Source of the DNA: JBBEAM01 sp040882845
Lineage (GTDB): Bacteria; Pseudomonadota; Alphaproteobacteria; Kiloniellales; DSM-21159
NCBI GenBank assembly: GCA_040882845.1
Contig: JBBEAM010000007.1
Coordinates: 1 to 64,000, forward strand
Reading direction: 5' to 3'
Length of the DNA stretch: 64,000 nt
The notes below the pieces were generated by a model, which searched no databases, was not told where the DNA came from, and was given only the letters and a program-made list of their open reading frames with translations. The stretch's first letter is position 1; every line of letters begins with the position of its first letter. The translations under genes and the position numbers were made by a program. Shown piece by piece: positions 14,868 through 24,483 of this stretch.

Positions 14868-15644
14868 GTGCTCTATCAAATCTCCCGTCTGACCGCGCGG
14901 ATCCTCGAGGAAGGTCTCGAGGAGGCCGAGGTCTACCGTCGCGAGGCGCTCTATCGGCAGCCGGCGGCGGAAGGATTCGCGCCCGGGGTGCTGCAGTGTC
15001 CGCTCTGCGGCGTCAGCGCCCGGCGCTTCCTGCCCTTCGGTTTCGCCGGACGGCGCAACGCCCGCTGTCCCGGCTGCGGTTCGCTGGAGCGCCACCGCTT
15101 CCTCTGGTTGTATCTCACCCGGCGCAGCAATCTGCTGAACGGACGCTTGCGAGTCCTGCATACCGCGCCGGAGCCCTGCCTTGAGGCCTTGCTGCGCCCG
15201 CTGCCCAACCTGCGCTACCGCAGCGTCGATCTGTTCAATCCCGGCGCGGATATCCAGGCCGATCTGGCCGAGCTGCCGCTGCCCGACGCGAGCTTCGACG
15301 CGGTGCTGAGCTGCCACACTCTGGAGCATGTGATCCGGGACCGCGCGGCGATGGGCGAGCTGTCCCGGGTGCTGCGGCCCGGCGGCTGGGCGGTGATCAT
15401 GGCGCCCTTCGACCCGAAGATCCCCGACGTGCTGGAGGATCCGGCCGAGGACACCCCGGCCAAGCGGATGGCGGCCTACGGCCACCCCTACCACTACCGG
15501 ATCTACGGCCAGGGGCTGATCGCGCGCCTCGCCGCCGCCGGTCTGCAGGCCGAGGTCGTCGCCTCTCGGGACTTCCTCTCGCCGCACCGCCGCCGCCGCT
15601 TCCGGATCAACCGCAACTACCTGCTGTTCTGCCGCAAGCTCTAG
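14868..15644 (+). CDS. Class I SAM-dependent methyltransferase with N-terminal zinc ribbon
   Basis: 258 aa from a GTG. An N-terminal zinc ribbon (CPLC about 44-47 and CPGC about 67-70) precedes a class I methyltransferase domain with a degenerate motif I (RVLHTAPEP), an acidic VDLFNPGADIQ strand, the DAVLSCHTLEHV motif, and LRPGGWAVI. The type-11 methyltransferase fold is clear, but the substrate is not. The ribbon plus the unusual HTAPE in place of the glycine-rich loop marks a family often seen near glycosyltransferases, which are absent here. It stands alone. Confidence 0.82.
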   Translation: MLYQISRLTARILEEGLEEAEVYRREALYRQPAAEGFAPGVLQCPLCGVSARRFLPFGFAGRRNARCPGCGSLERHRFLWLYLTRRSNLLNGRLRVLHTAPEPCLEALLRPLPNLRYRSVDLFNPGADIQADLAELPLPDASFDAVLSCHTLEHVIRDRAAMGELSRVLRPGGWAVIMAPFDPKIPDVLEDPAEDTPAKRMAAYGHPYHYRIYGQGLIARLAAAGLQAEVVASRDFLSPHRRRRFRINRNYLLFCRKL

Positions 15645-15710
15645 CCGCCTTGGCGGCAGCCTGGGCCGCGCCTATCTATAGGGCAGCCCGACACTTTGAG
15701 GAGAAACGCC

Positions 15711-16172
15711 ATGGCCGTTGCGCTCTTTGCCTCCGGATGCTTTTGGAAACCGGAACTCGCCTTTCGCAAGCTCGACGGCGTGAGCGATACCGCCGTCGGC
15801 TATAGTGGCGGACATCTCGCCAACCCGAGCTACCAGCAGGTCTGCAACGGCGACACCGGTCATACCGAGACGGTGCGCGTCGAATTCGACCCGGCGAAGA
15901 TCTTCTATGAACAGCTGCTCGAGGTCTTCTGGTCGCTGCACGATCCGACACAGGTCAATCGCCAGGGTCCGGATGTCGGCAGCCAGTACCGCTCCGCCAT
16001 CTTCACTCTCGACACGGCGCAGCAGGACGCGGCCGAGGCCGCCAAGGCCGCGCTCGAGGCGTCCGGGCGCTATCGCAAGCCGGTGGCGACGGAGATCGTT
16101 CCCGCCGGCGACTTCTGGCGTGCCGAGGACTATCACCAGCAGTACCTGGAAAAGCGCTCAATCTTCGCCTGA
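15711..16172 (+). CDS. msrA: Peptide-methionine (S)-S-oxide reductase
   Basis: 153 aa from the ATG at 15711, preceded by GAGGAGA. An in-frame start at 15696 would lie before that ribosome site. MsrA motifs: the catalytic Cys in SGCFWKPE (usual GCFWGxE, here Lys for Gly), VGYSGG, GDTGHTE, and QYRSAIF. It reduces the S-epimer of methionine sulfoxide in proteins with thioredoxin as donor. The C-terminus ends EDYHQQYLEKR, and no C-terminal recycling cysteine pair is seen. Not fused to MsrB. Confidence 0.92.
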   Translation: MAVALFASGCFWKPELAFRKLDGVSDTAVGYSGGHLANPSYQQVCNGDTGHTETVRVEFDPAKIFYEQLLEVFWSLHDPTQVNRQGPDVGSQYRSAIFTLDTAQQDAAEAAKAALEASGRYRKPVATEIVPAGDFWRAEDYHQQYLEKRSIFA

Positions 16173-16184
16173 GGCCGGGCTGCG

Positions 16185-16242
16185 TCCTAGAGTAAGATCG
16201 CAGGAGATCCAATCGATCTCCTGCGTGAAACCTGCTCTAGGA
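16185..16242. repeat. Nested inverted repeat upstream of the exonuclease-DUF294 gene
   Basis: The inner stem is CGCAGGAGATC (16199-16209) with GATCTCCTGCG (16215-16225), 11 perfect pairs and a 5-base loop. The outer stem is TCCTAGAG (16185-16192) with CTCTAGGA (16235-16242). The start codon of the next gene lies 9 bases past it. It could form a strong mRNA hairpin before translation, or act as a terminator for msrA, although no T run follows. Confidence 0.7.
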
Positions 16243-16250
16243 TCGCGACC

Positions 16251-18362
16251 ATGGCCACGCCGCCGCCACTGAGTTCCACCCCGCTGACCGCCCTGGAAGC
16301 GGTGGTGCTCGACACTGAGACCACCGGCCTGGACGCCAGCAAGGACCGGCTCGTGCAGATCGGCGCGGTTCTGGTCCGGGGGGGTGAGATAGACCCCAGC
16401 GCGCACTTCGAAACGCTGGTCAATCCCGGGGTCGCGATCCCGACCTCCGCCTCCGCGATCCATGGCATTCACGATCGCGATCTGGTTGCGGCGCCAGGAC
16501 CGGCGGAGGCCCTGGCGGCGCTCGCCGAGTTCGTCGGGGAACGGGCGGTGATCGGCTACGCGATCGCCTTCGATCTGGAAATCCTGGCCCGCGAGGCCGC
16601 CGCCGTGGGGCAGGCGTGGCAGGGCTTCCACGCCGTGGATGTCCGGCCGCTGGCCCGCGCCGTTGCGCCGTCGCTGGCCGACCATAGCCTCGACAAGCTC
16701 TGCGCCTGGGCGGGGATTGAAAATCGCGGGCGGCACAGCGCCATGGGGGACGCCGTCGCGACCGCGGAACTCTTCCTCTATCTGCTGCCTTTGTTGCGCG
16801 AGAAGAACATCCGCACGCTTTCCGAGGCCGAGGCGGCGATGCTGTCCGCCGAGCGGCGTGCGGCGGCTCAGCGCGGCGGCGTTGCTGTCTTTGCATCGCC
16901 AGCGGCAGACGAGGAGGGCGCGCGGATCCTGCCGCGTCTCGACACCTATGCCTACTCGACCCCGGTTGCCGAGGCGATGTCGGCGCCGCCGGAGATCGTC
17001 TCCGGCGACTGCCGGGTGGCGGAGGCGCTGGAGCTGCTGATGGAAAAGGGCGTCAGCTCGGTTTTCGTCGCGGACCGGGGCGAAGAGCTCGGCATCGTTA
17101 CGGAAAGAGACTTGCTGCGCGCGCTGGCTGCCGGCGGACCCGCCGCTTTCGGGACCAGGCTGGCCAGCATCAAGACCGCGCCGCTGCAAGCGGTCTTCTC
17201 GGACGATCCGATGTACCGGGCTATCGGGCGGCTCGACCGCCTGGGCATCCGGCACCTGGGCGTGCTCGACCGCACCGGCGCGCTGGTCGGTGCGGTGACG
17301 ATGCGCAAGCTGCTGCGTCACAGGATCGGCGCCGCGATGGCGCTCGGCGACGAAATCGAAGCGGCGGTCGACGAGGCCGATCTCGGCGTCGCCTGGGCGA
17401 AGGTCCCCGCTGTCGCGCGCTCGCTGATGGACCAGGAGGTCCGGGTCGACTACATCGCCAGCGTCATCGGCTCGGAGATCTGCGCGCTCACCAAGCGCGC
17501 CGCGACGCTGGGCGAGGAGCGGCTGCTGGCCGCGGGGAAGGGGCCGCCGCCCTATCCCTACGCGGTGCTCGTGCTCGGCTCCGCGGGGCGGGGCGAGAGT
17601 CTGATCTCCGCCGATCAGGACAACGCCATCGTCGTCGATGCGGCGGAGATCTCGGCCGAGGAGGATGCCTGGTTCGCCGCGCTCGGCGAACAGATCGCGG
17701 ATATCCTGGACCGCGTCGGCATCGTCTACTGCCAGGGCGGAGTGATGGCCAGGAACGCGGCTTGGCGCGGCACCGCGGCGGCCTGGCGGGCGCGAATCGA
17801 AGACTGGGTCGGCCGGCACAGCCCCGAAGCCCTGCTCAACGTCGACATTTTCTTCGATGCGGTCACGGTGCACGGTGAGGAGCGTCTGGGACGCGATCTC
17901 TGGGAGTATGGCTTCGACCTCGGCGGCAGGGCCCCGGGCTTCCTGCGGGCGCTCGAGGGGACCCTCGCGAGCTGGCGGCCGCCGCTCGGCCCCTTCGGCG
18001 GCTTCCAGACCGCCAGGGACGAGCGCGTCGACCTGAAGCTCGGGGGGCTGTTTCCGATCATCGCCGCCGCCCGCATCCTGTCGATAAAGACCCACTCGCC
18101 GGCGCGCGGCACGGCGGCGCGGTTTCGCGCTGCCGTCGCCGCGGATGCGCTATCGGAACCGCTCGCCGAGTCGCTGATCGAGGCGCAGCGGACGCTCCTG
18201 GCGGCGATCCTCAAGCAGCAGCTGATGGATACGCAGGATGGCCGCAGGCCGGGCTCCAAGGTGGATCCGCGCAATTTCGACAAGAGGGCGCGCGGGGCGC
18301 TGCGCGCTGCGGTCAGGCGGGCTTCCGACGCTGTCCAGCTGGTGCGGGAAGGAATGTATTAG
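16251..18362 (+). CDS. DEDDh exonuclease - CBS pair - DUF294 nucleotidyltransferase-like fusion protein
   Basis: 703 aa. Residues about 15-185 are a DnaQ-type 3'-5' exonuclease (VLDTETTGL with Asp21/Glu23, HGI motif near 70, and HSAMGDAVAT with the catalytic His/Asp). About 225-350 are two CBS domains that bind adenine nucleotides. About 380-520 are the DUF294 nucleotidyltransferase-like domain (LGSAGRGES, SADQDNAIVV), which resembles the GlnD/PII-uridylyltransferase fold. The rest is the helical DUF294 C-terminal domain. Relatives are often next to sodium:solute symporters, as here, and a regulatory role over acetate-type uptake is proposed by context. Whether the exonuclease acts on DNA, RNA or a nucleotide is unknown. 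Confidence 0.85.
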   Translation: MATPPPLSSTPLTALEAVVLDTETTGLDASKDRLVQIGAVLVRGGEIDPSAHFETLVNPGVAIPTSASAIHGIHDRDLVAAPGPAEALAALAEFVGERAVIGYAIAFDLEILAREAAAVGQAWQGFHAVDVRPLARAVAPSLADHSLDKLCAWAGIENRGRHSAMGDAVATAELFLYLLPLLREKNIRTLSEAEAAMLSAERRAAAQRGGVAVFASPAADEEGARILPRLDTYAYSTPVAEAMSAPPEIVSGDCRVAEALELLMEKGVSSVFVADRGEELGIVTERDLLRALAAGGPAAFGTRLASIKTAPLQAVFSDDPMYRAIGRLDRLGIRHLGVLDRTGALVGAVTMRKLLRHRIGAAMALGDEIEAAVDEADLGVAWAKVPAVARSLMDQEVRVDYIASVIGSEICALTKRAATLGEERLLAAGKGPPPYPYAVLVLGSAGRGESLISADQDNAIVVDAAEISAEEDAWFAALGEQIADILDRVGIVYCQGGVMARNAAWRGTAAAWRARIEDWVGRHSPEALLNVDIFFDAVTVHGEERLGRDLWEYGFDLGGRAPGFLRALEGTLASWRPPLGPFGGFQTARDERVDLKLGGLFPIIAAARILSIKTHSPARGTAARFRAAVAADALSEPLAESLIEAQRTLLAAILKQQLMDTQDGRRPGSKVDPRNFDKRARGALRAAVRRASDAVQLVREGMY

Positions 18363-18380
18363 AGTCTGCTTGGCCGGTCT

Positions 18381-18722
18381 TCAGTTGAAGATCGCGTAGA
18401 GGCCCTGCGCGATATCGCTCTCCAGCGGGAAGGAGAGCATGCCCATCTGCCCGTAACCCAGCAGCCAGGGCAAGAGGTAGAACCTCAGCAGGAAGAAGAA
18501 CCAGGCGACGAACAGCGGGACGATGGGCTCGGCTAGGAAGCCTGGGGTGATCGGCTTGAACAGCCTGAGGACAGGGTCGGTCATCTTCACGAACATGCGC
18601 ATGAAGAAGAAGTCCGAATTGATCGGCAAGAAGATGTTCATTGCCGTCCTGCCGATCAGCGTCCACATGATCGCGCCGGTCAGATAGTCGATCGCGATCA
18701 CCCAAAGCGGGAAAGCATCCAT
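18381..18722 (-). CDS. Small integral membrane protein downstream of the symporter operon
   Basis: 113 aa. Two or three hydrophobic segments (about 8-33, 62-85 and perhaps 85-100) surround a basic-aromatic middle (FFFMRMFVKMTDPVLRLFKP). This loop is reminiscent of YggT-type proteins, but I would not assign that family. It lies 81 bases after the symporter gene, beyond its terminator, so it probably has its own promoter. Its stop is 18 bases from the convergent DUF294 gene. An accessory role for the symporter is possible from position only. Confidence 0.7.
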   Translation of the reverse strand: MDAFPLWVIAIDYLTGAIMWTLIGRTAMNIFLPINSDFFFMRMFVKMTDPVLRLFKPITPGFLAEPIVPLFVAWFFFLLRFYLLPWLLGYGQMGMLSFPLESDIAQGLYAIFN

Positions 18723-18745
18723 TTGTAACGTCCTGCGCCGGTCCC

Positions 18746-18785
18746 AAAAAGCATTCGGGGGCGGGAAGTCATCCCGCCCCCGAAT
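18746..18785 (-). terminator. Intrinsic terminator after the symporter gene
   Basis: ATTCGGGGGCGGGA (18753-18766) and TCCCGCCCCCGAAT (18772-18785) form a perfect 14-bp stem with a 5-base loop. On the minus strand it is followed by GCTTTTTGGG. It separates the symporter operon from the 113-aa membrane protein gene. Confidence 0.92.
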
Positions 18786-18803
18786 ATCCCAGTTTAGTAC
18801 GCT

Positions 18804-20630
18804 CTAGTGATCTTGGCTAAGGATAGCCGGACCCGTCGGATCGCGTACTTCGTCGACCATGGCCTGCGTTTCCGCGTCAGGCGCAGGGGTCGCCAAGCTC
18901 ACCACCACCATCGCAATCAGGCTGACCGGCATGCCGATCATCCCGAAGCGGAGGTGATCGATGCCGATCCAGGGCGTCATGCCGCCAGCGTAGACCATAT
19001 AGAGGTACGCCGATCCGGCCCCGAAACCGCCGATCATGCCGGCGATCGCGCCGGCCCGGTTCGCCCGTTTCCACCAGATTCCCAGAACCAGCGGGAAGAA
19101 CAGGCCGGAGCAGGCGAAGCAGAACGCCCAGGCCACGGCGCCGAGGATGCCGGTGAGCTGCAAGCTCGCCACCAAGGCACCCGCCGCACCGATGAACAGC
19201 AAGAGCACGCGAGCCACGGTCAGGCGGTGCTTGGTATCCGCCTTGGGGTCGATGATCTTGTAGTACAGATCGTGGCTGAGCGCGTTGGCGATGGCCAGAA
19301 GCAGGCCATCGGCGGTGGACATCGCCGCCGCCATGCCGCCCGCGGCCACCAGGCCGGAGATGACATAGGGCAGACCCGCGATTTCCGGCGTCGCCAGAAC
19401 CACGATGTCCGGCCGCATGAAGAACTCGTTCAACTGAACGATTCCATCGCCGTTCTGGTCGACCACGGCCAGCATGCCAACATCGGTCCAGTTTTTCACC
19501 CAGGCGAGGTTGGCGACCGTTTCATAGGCCTGCCCGATCACGGCCGTCGGCAGCGTCGGATCAAGCAGCTGAAGCTTGGTCAGAGTCGCCAATGCCGGGG
19601 CGGTGAAGTAGAGCAGGAAGATGAAGAACAGCGACCAGCCGACCGACTTGCGCGCCGCCCTGACCGAAGGCGTGGTGAAGTACCGCATCAGAATATGCGG
19701 CAGCGACGCCGTGCCCGCCATCATGCAGAGAGCCAGAGTGGCGAACTTCCAGGAATCCATGCCGCCCTGTGGATCGAAATGCGGCGTCGTCAGCACGCTG
19801 ACGCCGGCGACCGCTTCCGCCGCGGGCTGCAGGCCGAGCTGAGCTTCCAGTTCGAGAATCCGCTGTGCGGCTTCCCCGTAGGTGAAATGCGGGATGATCC
19901 CGAATCCTTGGGCGTTGGACATCCAGATGACCGGCACCAGATAGGCGATGATCAGCACGATGTACTGCGCCACCTGGGTCCAGGTCACGCCGCGCATGCC
20001 GCCGAGCATCGAGCAGAGCAGAATGCCCAGGAGACCGAACCAGACGCCGGCGGCGAAGGGGATGCCGAGCGCGCGCGAGGCGATCGTTCCGGTGGCGTTG
20101 ATCTGAGCCGTCACGTAAGTGAAGGAGGCGACCACCAGGACCACCACGGCGAGGAACCTGGTCAGGTTTCCGCCGTAACGCGTGCCGATGAAGTCCGGCA
20201 CCGTGTAGCAGCCGAACTTGCGCAGGTAGGGCGCCATCAAGGCGTTGACCAGCACGTAGCCGCCGGTCCAGCCGATCACGAAGCCGAGGTAGGGGTAGCC
20301 GCCGAAGTAGATGCCGCCGGCCAAGGCCACGAAGGACGCGCCCGACATCCAGTCGGCCGCGGTCGCCATGCCGTTGTAGAGGGCGGGAACCTGCCGGCCC
20401 GCGACGTAGTAGGCATCGACCTGCGCCGTCCGCGACAGCCAGCCGATCGTGGCATAGATGACGATGGTGAACAGCAGGAACAGGATGCCGATCAACCTTG
20501 CTCCGGCGCCCAAGTACTCGAAGACCGCCATCAGCGCGAAGAAGGCGAGGAAACCCAGTGTGTAGAGGGCGTAGATCTTCCCGAGGTTGTCCAGGAAGCC
20601 CTTGCCGCGATCAGTACCTTGACTAGACAT
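18804..20630 (-). CDS. Sodium:solute symporter large subunit (SSS family, VC_2705-type)
   Basis: 608 aa, about 13 transmembrane segments. SSS features include AATADWMSGASF near 90 and long helical pairs (YLGFVIGWTGGYVLVN, VARVLLLFIGAAGALVAS). The insert at about 395-415 (DQNGDGIVQLNE) reads like an EF-hand-type calcium loop in an extramembrane segment. The gene lies 5 bases downstream of the DUF4212 small subunit, its obligate-looking partner in this subfamily. ActP (acetate permease) is a relative, and short monocarboxylates are the usual guess for substrate. The DUF294 protein encoded convergently supports regulated uptake. Confidence 0.9.
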   Translation of the reverse strand: MSSQGTDRGKGFLDNLGKIYALYTLGFLAFFALMAVFEYLGAGARLIGILFLLFTIVIYATIGWLSRTAQVDAYYVAGRQVPALYNGMATAADWMSGASFVALAGGIYFGGYPYLGFVIGWTGGYVLVNALMAPYLRKFGCYTVPDFIGTRYGGNLTRFLAVVVLVVASFTYVTAQINATGTIASRALGIPFAAGVWFGLLGILLCSMLGGMRGVTWTQVAQYIVLIIAYLVPVIWMSNAQGFGIIPHFTYGEAAQRILELEAQLGLQPAAEAVAGVSVLTTPHFDPQGGMDSWKFATLALCMMAGTASLPHILMRYFTTPSVRAARKSVGWSLFFIFLLYFTAPALATLTKLQLLDPTLPTAVIGQAYETVANLAWVKNWTDVGMLAVVDQNGDGIVQLNEFFMRPDIVVLATPEIAGLPYVISGLVAAGGMAAAMSTADGLLLAIANALSHDLYYKIIDPKADTKHRLTVARVLLLFIGAAGALVASLQLTGILGAVAWAFCFACSGLFFPLVLGIWWKRANRAGAIAGMIGGFGAGSAYLYMVYAGGMTPWIGIDHLRFGMIGMPVSLIAMVVVSLATPAPDAETQAMVDEVRDPTGPAILSQDH

Positions 20631-20635
20631 CTGGA

Positions 20636-20905
20636 CTACTCCCCTACGCTGCCGATGCCGTACTCGTCGTCGATCTTGTCCTGAATCAGATTCTGAACCA
20701 GAATCATCACGACGAAGGCGATCAGGGATCCCTGAACGACGAAGTAGTACCCGAGTTTAAAGCCGATGAAGGTCATCGCATTGAGTTCCTTGGCGAACCA
20801 AGGACAAAGGAAGGCGAAGACGAACCAAAGCGCCAAAACGATATACGTCAGGCGCCTCGTCTTTTCCCAGTGAATCCTTCTCTTTTCAGCGTTGATTTCA
20901 GCCAC
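20636..20905 (-). CDS. DUF4212 sodium/substrate symporter small subunit
   Basis: 89 aa, two transmembrane helices (about 20-38 and 48-70), with the N-terminal RRIHWEKTRRL motif typical of DUF4212 proteins. It is the first gene of the symporter operon. DUF4212 proteins are found almost only beside SSS transporters of the VC_2705 type and are taken as their small subunit. Confidence 0.9.
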   Translation of the reverse strand: MAEINAEKRRIHWEKTRRLTYIVLALWFVFAFLCPWFAKELNAMTFIGFKLGYYFVVQGSLIAFVVMILVQNLIQDKIDDEYGIGSVGE

Positions 20906-21322
20906 TTATTCCCCCCTTTTTGCCGCGTATCCGTCGGCAAGATGTCGTTGGTTGACACGGACTTTGAAGGTTTTTAGTTAACCCAATCCACGATTCTTGT
21001 CATCAAATATATTCAACGTCTACTCGCGCGCGACTTGCCGACGAATCAAGAACATTTTTTCTTTTTGCTTTATCCATGAGGTACTTAGTCGTTCCGGCAT
21101 TCCACGACCTGTCGCGCCGCTGCGCGATGCGGGACGAGGTCTAGCCGATACTAGTACGCGCCTGCGGCGTTCTTGCTTGTCTCGAGCGGGGCGCGTCAGG
21201 ACTGGAGTCGGGCGTAGGGCCGCGGGGTGCCGCGGGGGGCGCGGCTGGGAGATCGGGCTTGCCAAAGACCGCGCTTGGCCGCATCAAGCAGCAGCGCAGT
21301 ATTCTGGAGGAAGGCGGAGGAC
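20906..21322. other. 417-bp divergent intergenic region
   Basis: Contains the promoter region of the symporter operon (minus) and of the 224-aa gene (plus). A TTGACA at 20952-20957 on the plus strand is followed after 17 bases by TAGTTA, a weak -10. About 20940-21060 is AT-rich. Open frames across 21100-21320 are Arg/Gly-rich and not credible genes. Confidence 0.4.
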
Positions 21323-21997
21323 GTGCCCTATCGAAGCGGAGAGCCGATAGTCCCCAAGGTGAAAGGCGTGCTGGAGAGCCTGGCGGTCACCGTCAAGTTC
21401 ATCTTCCGGCAGCGCAAGCAGGGCAGAATCGAATCGTTCGATCAGCTCGCGGACTTCCTGGGCAGCAGGTCGGCCTATATCGCGCAGACCTCCCTCTATG
21501 GATATTTGAAGACCAGGATGGGAACCCAGTTCACGCGCTACTTCGAAGACGACGAATTTTCCCGGCTTATTCATCAGGCGGCGCTCAGGCTCTACGTGTC
21601 CTGCCTGGCCGATTTCACCATTCACTGCGTGGCGCTGCTGAAGGAACGGGCAAGCCTTTCCAGCGACGACGCGCGTGAGCTCGCCAATGGCCTGTTCGAA
21701 GCCGCTCTAGCCAAAGGCGTGACCGAGCGCGACCGCGTGCTGCTGCCGTCCGACGCGATCGTGGAGTTCGGGCAGCGCGTCTCGAAGACGGTTTGGGAAA
21801 GCGAGCTCAACGCCAGCCATGCCTTCCAGCGCAGTGTCGAGGACGTGCTACGCTTCGCGCCGGTGGTCGAGGAGTTCAAGGTGCTGGACACAGAGATCGT
21901 GACGAACTCGATCCGCTTTCGCTGGCGCGATGCGCGCGAGCAGTTGAGGAACAGGCTCTCCGTCGAGGAGGTCGTGGCCTCCAGCTTCCGGTCCTAG
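21323..21997 (+). CDS. Conserved-looking protein of unknown function
   Basis: 224 aa from a GTG preceded by GGAGGAAGGCGGAGGA. The frame stays open back to 21227, but that part is Arg/Ala-rich. The protein is soluble and mostly helical. The N-terminal part has a basic stretch (KFIFRQRKQGRIESFDQLADFLGSR) and an aromatic motif (SLYGYLKTRMGTQFTRYF), the middle has one Cys pair (YVSCLADFTIHC), and the C-terminus is helical and charged (FRWRDAREQLRNRL). I recognise no family. It lies 122 bases before ettA on the same strand. Confidence 0.65.
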   Translation: MPYRSGEPIVPKVKGVLESLAVTVKFIFRQRKQGRIESFDQLADFLGSRSAYIAQTSLYGYLKTRMGTQFTRYFEDDEFSRLIHQAALRLYVSCLADFTIHCVALLKERASLSSDDARELANGLFEAALAKGVTERDRVLLPSDAIVEFGQRVSKTVWESELNASHAFQRSVEDVLRFAPVVEEFKVLDTEIVTNSIRFRWRDAREQLRNRLSVEEVVASSFRS

Positions 21998-22119
21998 GTC
22001 ACAGACGCGCGCACAGCGGTTGACCCGGCCGCGCTTCCAGCTAGGATGCGCGCCGCCCGGGGCGCGACTCCCGGGCGCTTTCAGACAAAGTCTTTCACTC
22101 AGGCGGACGCGAGAGGCGC

Positions 22120-23793
<1,674 letters not shown>

Positions 23794-23809
23794 AGAGCTG
23801 AAGGGGGGC

Positions 23810-24451
23810 CTAGCTGGCCCAGTCGGGCGTGAAGGCGCCCTGTTGGATCTTTTCGCGCAGCACCCTGGTCAGGCCGGGCAGGCCGCCCTGGCGGCGCGCG
23901 ACCGAGGCGTATTCGTCGCGCAGGGTCTGGGCCATGCTCACGCCCTCGGCCTTGACGTCGAGGATCTTGTATCCGTCGGGATCCTTGCGCACTCGCCATT
24001 CCAGCTTGGCGGCAGTGCTGGCGCCGACGTCGACGGTCATGGCGACCCAGGACAGATGCGGCTTTCCGGTGTCGCTGCGCACGCCGGTAGTGCGGAACTC
24101 CTGGCCCTGGTATTCGCGGAACAGCGGCCTGAAGCGCTGGTCGAGATAGTGCTCGAAGACCTCGACGAACTCCCGACGCGCCTGCTCGTCGGCGCCGCGC
24201 CAATATCGCCCGGCGACGAACTGGCTGATCAGCGGCACGTCGAAGCCCTCGTAGAGCAGCTCCCGGAAGCGCGCGACCTGGGCTTCGTCGCTGAGGCTGG
24301 GATCGGTCAGATCGGCGATCGCCTTGTTGCCGAACTGCACCAGGAAACTATCCGGCTGGCCGGCCCCGTCCTCAGCGGACAGGGGCCGGTCCAGCACTGC
24401 CGTGCCCCCCAGTGTCACGGCGAAAAGCAGCAGCAGGGAAAGTCGTCTCAT
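23810..24451 (-). CDS. mlaC: MlaC-family periplasmic phospholipid-binding protein
   Basis: 213 aa with a signal peptide (about 1-26). The MlaC/Ttg2D domain shows FRELLYEGFDVPLISQFVAGRYW and FVEVFEHYLDQRF, then DVGASTAAKLEWRVRKD and YKILDVKAEGVSMAQTLRDEY. It carries phospholipid between the outer-membrane MlaA complex and the inner-membrane MlaFEDB transporter. It lies 32 bases downstream of mlaA in one operon. MlaFEDB genes are not in the window. The stop faces the ettA stop 17 bases away. Confidence 0.92.
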   Translation of the reverse strand: MRRLSLLLLFAVTLGGTAVLDRPLSAEDGAGQPDSFLVQFGNKAIADLTDPSLSDEAQVARFRELLYEGFDVPLISQFVAGRYWRGADEQARREFVEVFEHYLDQRFRPLFREYQGQEFRTTGVRSDTGKPHLSWVAMTVDVGASTAAKLEWRVRKDPDGYKILDVKAEGVSMAQTLRDEYASVARRQGGLPGLTRVLREKIQQGAFTPDWAS

Positions 24452-24483
24452 CGGCGATGCCGTTTCCTCGGGCCTGTCGGTCT

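Noticed and set aside
16185..16225. Terminator of msrA
   Set aside because: The stem is strong, but there is no T run and the element abuts the next start codon, so I list it as an inverted repeat instead.
18807..20684. 625-aa plus-strand frame opposite the symporter
   Set aside because: His/Arg/Gln-rich antisense shadow of a membrane protein gene.
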